From contig CAAGFP010000255.1 in NCBI GenBank assembly GCA_900769175.1, positions 1-7,457 of the forward strand: DNA of 7,457 nt, written 5' to 3'. The notes under the pieces were generated by a model. The model made no database searches, was not told where the DNA came from, and was given only the letters and a program-made list of their open reading frames with translations. The position numbers were made by a program, and so were the translations under genes. Positions 7,005 through 7,457 of this stretch are shown piece by piece. Origin of the DNA: Lachnospiraceae bacterium. GTDB taxonomy: Bacteria; Bacillota; Clostridia; Lachnospirales; Lachnospiraceae. Numbering within the stretch: the first letter of the stretch is position 1; every line of letters begins with the position of its first letter.

Positions 7005-7457
7005 TTATTTATTCAGTTCAGAGAAATATTTCCTCACGAGTTCTTTCATGGAATTCGGAATTCTGCTTTTTCCCAGACTGTTGTATGCTTTATTGGTATA
7101 CTTTCCGATTACCTGATTATACTCAACTTTTTTACCTGTAGTAGTCTGACCCTTTTGTGTTTCATAAGTTTTGGAATCGCCTCCGGCATTTGCCTGACCG
7201 GTAATTGTTTCATTCGATCCCATTTCCCCGTCAGAATCAAGAACTTTTTCACCACCACGGTGTCCATCGCCTTCCTGACCATACTTGCTGCCGGTATCCC
7301 AGCCCTTTCCACCTGATGGTTGACGATTCCCACTCTGACTCCCCGGTGCCTGTTGCTGACCGCCTTGGCCCTGCTGACCATCCTGACCCTGCTGACCGTC
7401 CTGGCCCTGCTGACCATCCTGGCCCTGCTGACCGCTCTGGCCCTGCTGACCGCTTTG
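7005..7457 (-). CDS. C-terminal fragment of an unrecognised Gly/Gln-repeat protein
   Basis: The frame is open from the right edge to the TAA at 7007-7005, giving 150 residues of a gene whose start lies outside the window. The visible protein begins with about 33 residues of hexapeptide repeats (GQDGQQ or GQSGQQ). A Gly/Ser/Asp-rich linker follows (about residues 34-108). It ends in a compact, charged segment of about 40 residues containing VEYNQVIGKY, IPNSMKEL and VRKYFSELNK, which looks like a small helical domain. I do not recognise the family with confidence. The spacing and order suggest it belongs to the MoxR operon, where Gln-rich or repeat-containing partner proteins such as BatC occur in other phyla; that parallel is only a guess. 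No membrane helix lies in the visible part. The ATG at 7223 is internal and is not taken as the start, because the frame continues upstream. Confidence 0.75.
   Translation of the reverse strand, partial: QSGQQGQSGQQGQDGQQGQDGQQGQDGQQGQGGQQQAPGSQSGNRQPSGGKGWDTGSKYGQEGDGHRGGEKVLDSDGEMGSNETITGQANAGGDSKTYETQKGQTTTGKKVEYNQVIGKYTNKAYNSLGKSRIPNSMKELVRKYFSELNK
7359..7457 (-). repeat. 18-bp tandem repeat coding Gly-Gln-rich hexapeptides
   Basis: Five full units and one half unit of 18 bp run to the right edge, starting (plus strand) at 7359, 7377, 7395, 7413, 7431 and 7449. The plus-strand consensus is ACC-(A/G)TC-CTG-GCC-CTG-CTG. Read on the minus strand they code CAG-CAG-GGC-CAG-GAC/AGC-GGT, that is QQGQ(D/S)G. 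Only the Asp/Ser codon and a few other bases vary, so the array is recent or kept homogeneous. There are no spacers, and the repeat is part of a coding region. Confidence 0.93.

Noticed and set aside
6924..7316. Plus-strand open frame of 130 codons over the repeat-protein gene and the gap
   Set aside because: It is antisense to a supported gene, has no ribosome binding site and gives a Phe/Ile/Cys-rich translation typical of shadow frames.
7109..7417. Minus-strand open frame of 102 codons overlapping the repeat-protein gene
   Set aside because: It is an off-frame reading of the 18-bp repeats, giving an Arg/Val/Ser-rich peptide. The other frame is open across the whole end, terminates at 7005 and has a sensible, charged C-terminus.
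7359..7457. CRISPR array
   Set aside because: The units are directly adjacent 18-mers without spacers and lie in frame inside a coding sequence.

Overview
The window is a stretch of bacterial DNA carrying one gene cluster, read entirely on the minus strand (right to left). It is a MoxR/VWA ('Bat-like') operon: a MoxR AAA+ ATPase, a soluble DUF58 protein, a BatA-type membrane protein with a VWA domain, and a very large membrane protein with two VWA domains and a glutamine-amidotransferase-like fold. A fifth gene, cut by the right edge, lies upstream of the ATPase. Strong AAAGGAG-type ribosome binding sites, moderate-to-low GC by eye, and this gene order suggest a Clostridia-type member of the Bacillota. 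Lachnospiraceae is plausible, but that is inference; no marker gene is present.

Layout, right to left (transcription order). 7457-7005 is the C-terminal part of an unrecognised protein with Gly/Gln-rich hexapeptide repeats. 7004-6893 is a 112-nt gap. 6892-5912 is the MoxR ATPase. 5882-5013 is the DUF58 protein. 4998-3160 is the BatA-like VWA protein, with a GTG start. 3146-21 is the large double-VWA protein, open to the left edge, so its C-terminus and stop are missing. Gaps within the core are only 29, 14 and 13 nt, and each start has a good Shine-Dalgarno sequence. I saw no internal terminator or convincing promoter, so the core looks co-transcribed. No stretch longer than 112 nt lacks a gene.

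MoxR ATPases are known to work with VWA-domain proteins as chaperone-like or remodelling pairs. Here one cytoplasmic ATPase sits with four VWA domains in three proteins. One of these proteins is cytoplasmic; the two membrane proteins are predicted to place their VWA domains outside the membrane. The biological target cannot be read from the sequence.

Both ends look like assembly limits. Bases 1-20 match the 3' end of the Illumina TruSeq read-1 adapter and are not genomic. The right end stops inside an 18-bp tandem repeat.
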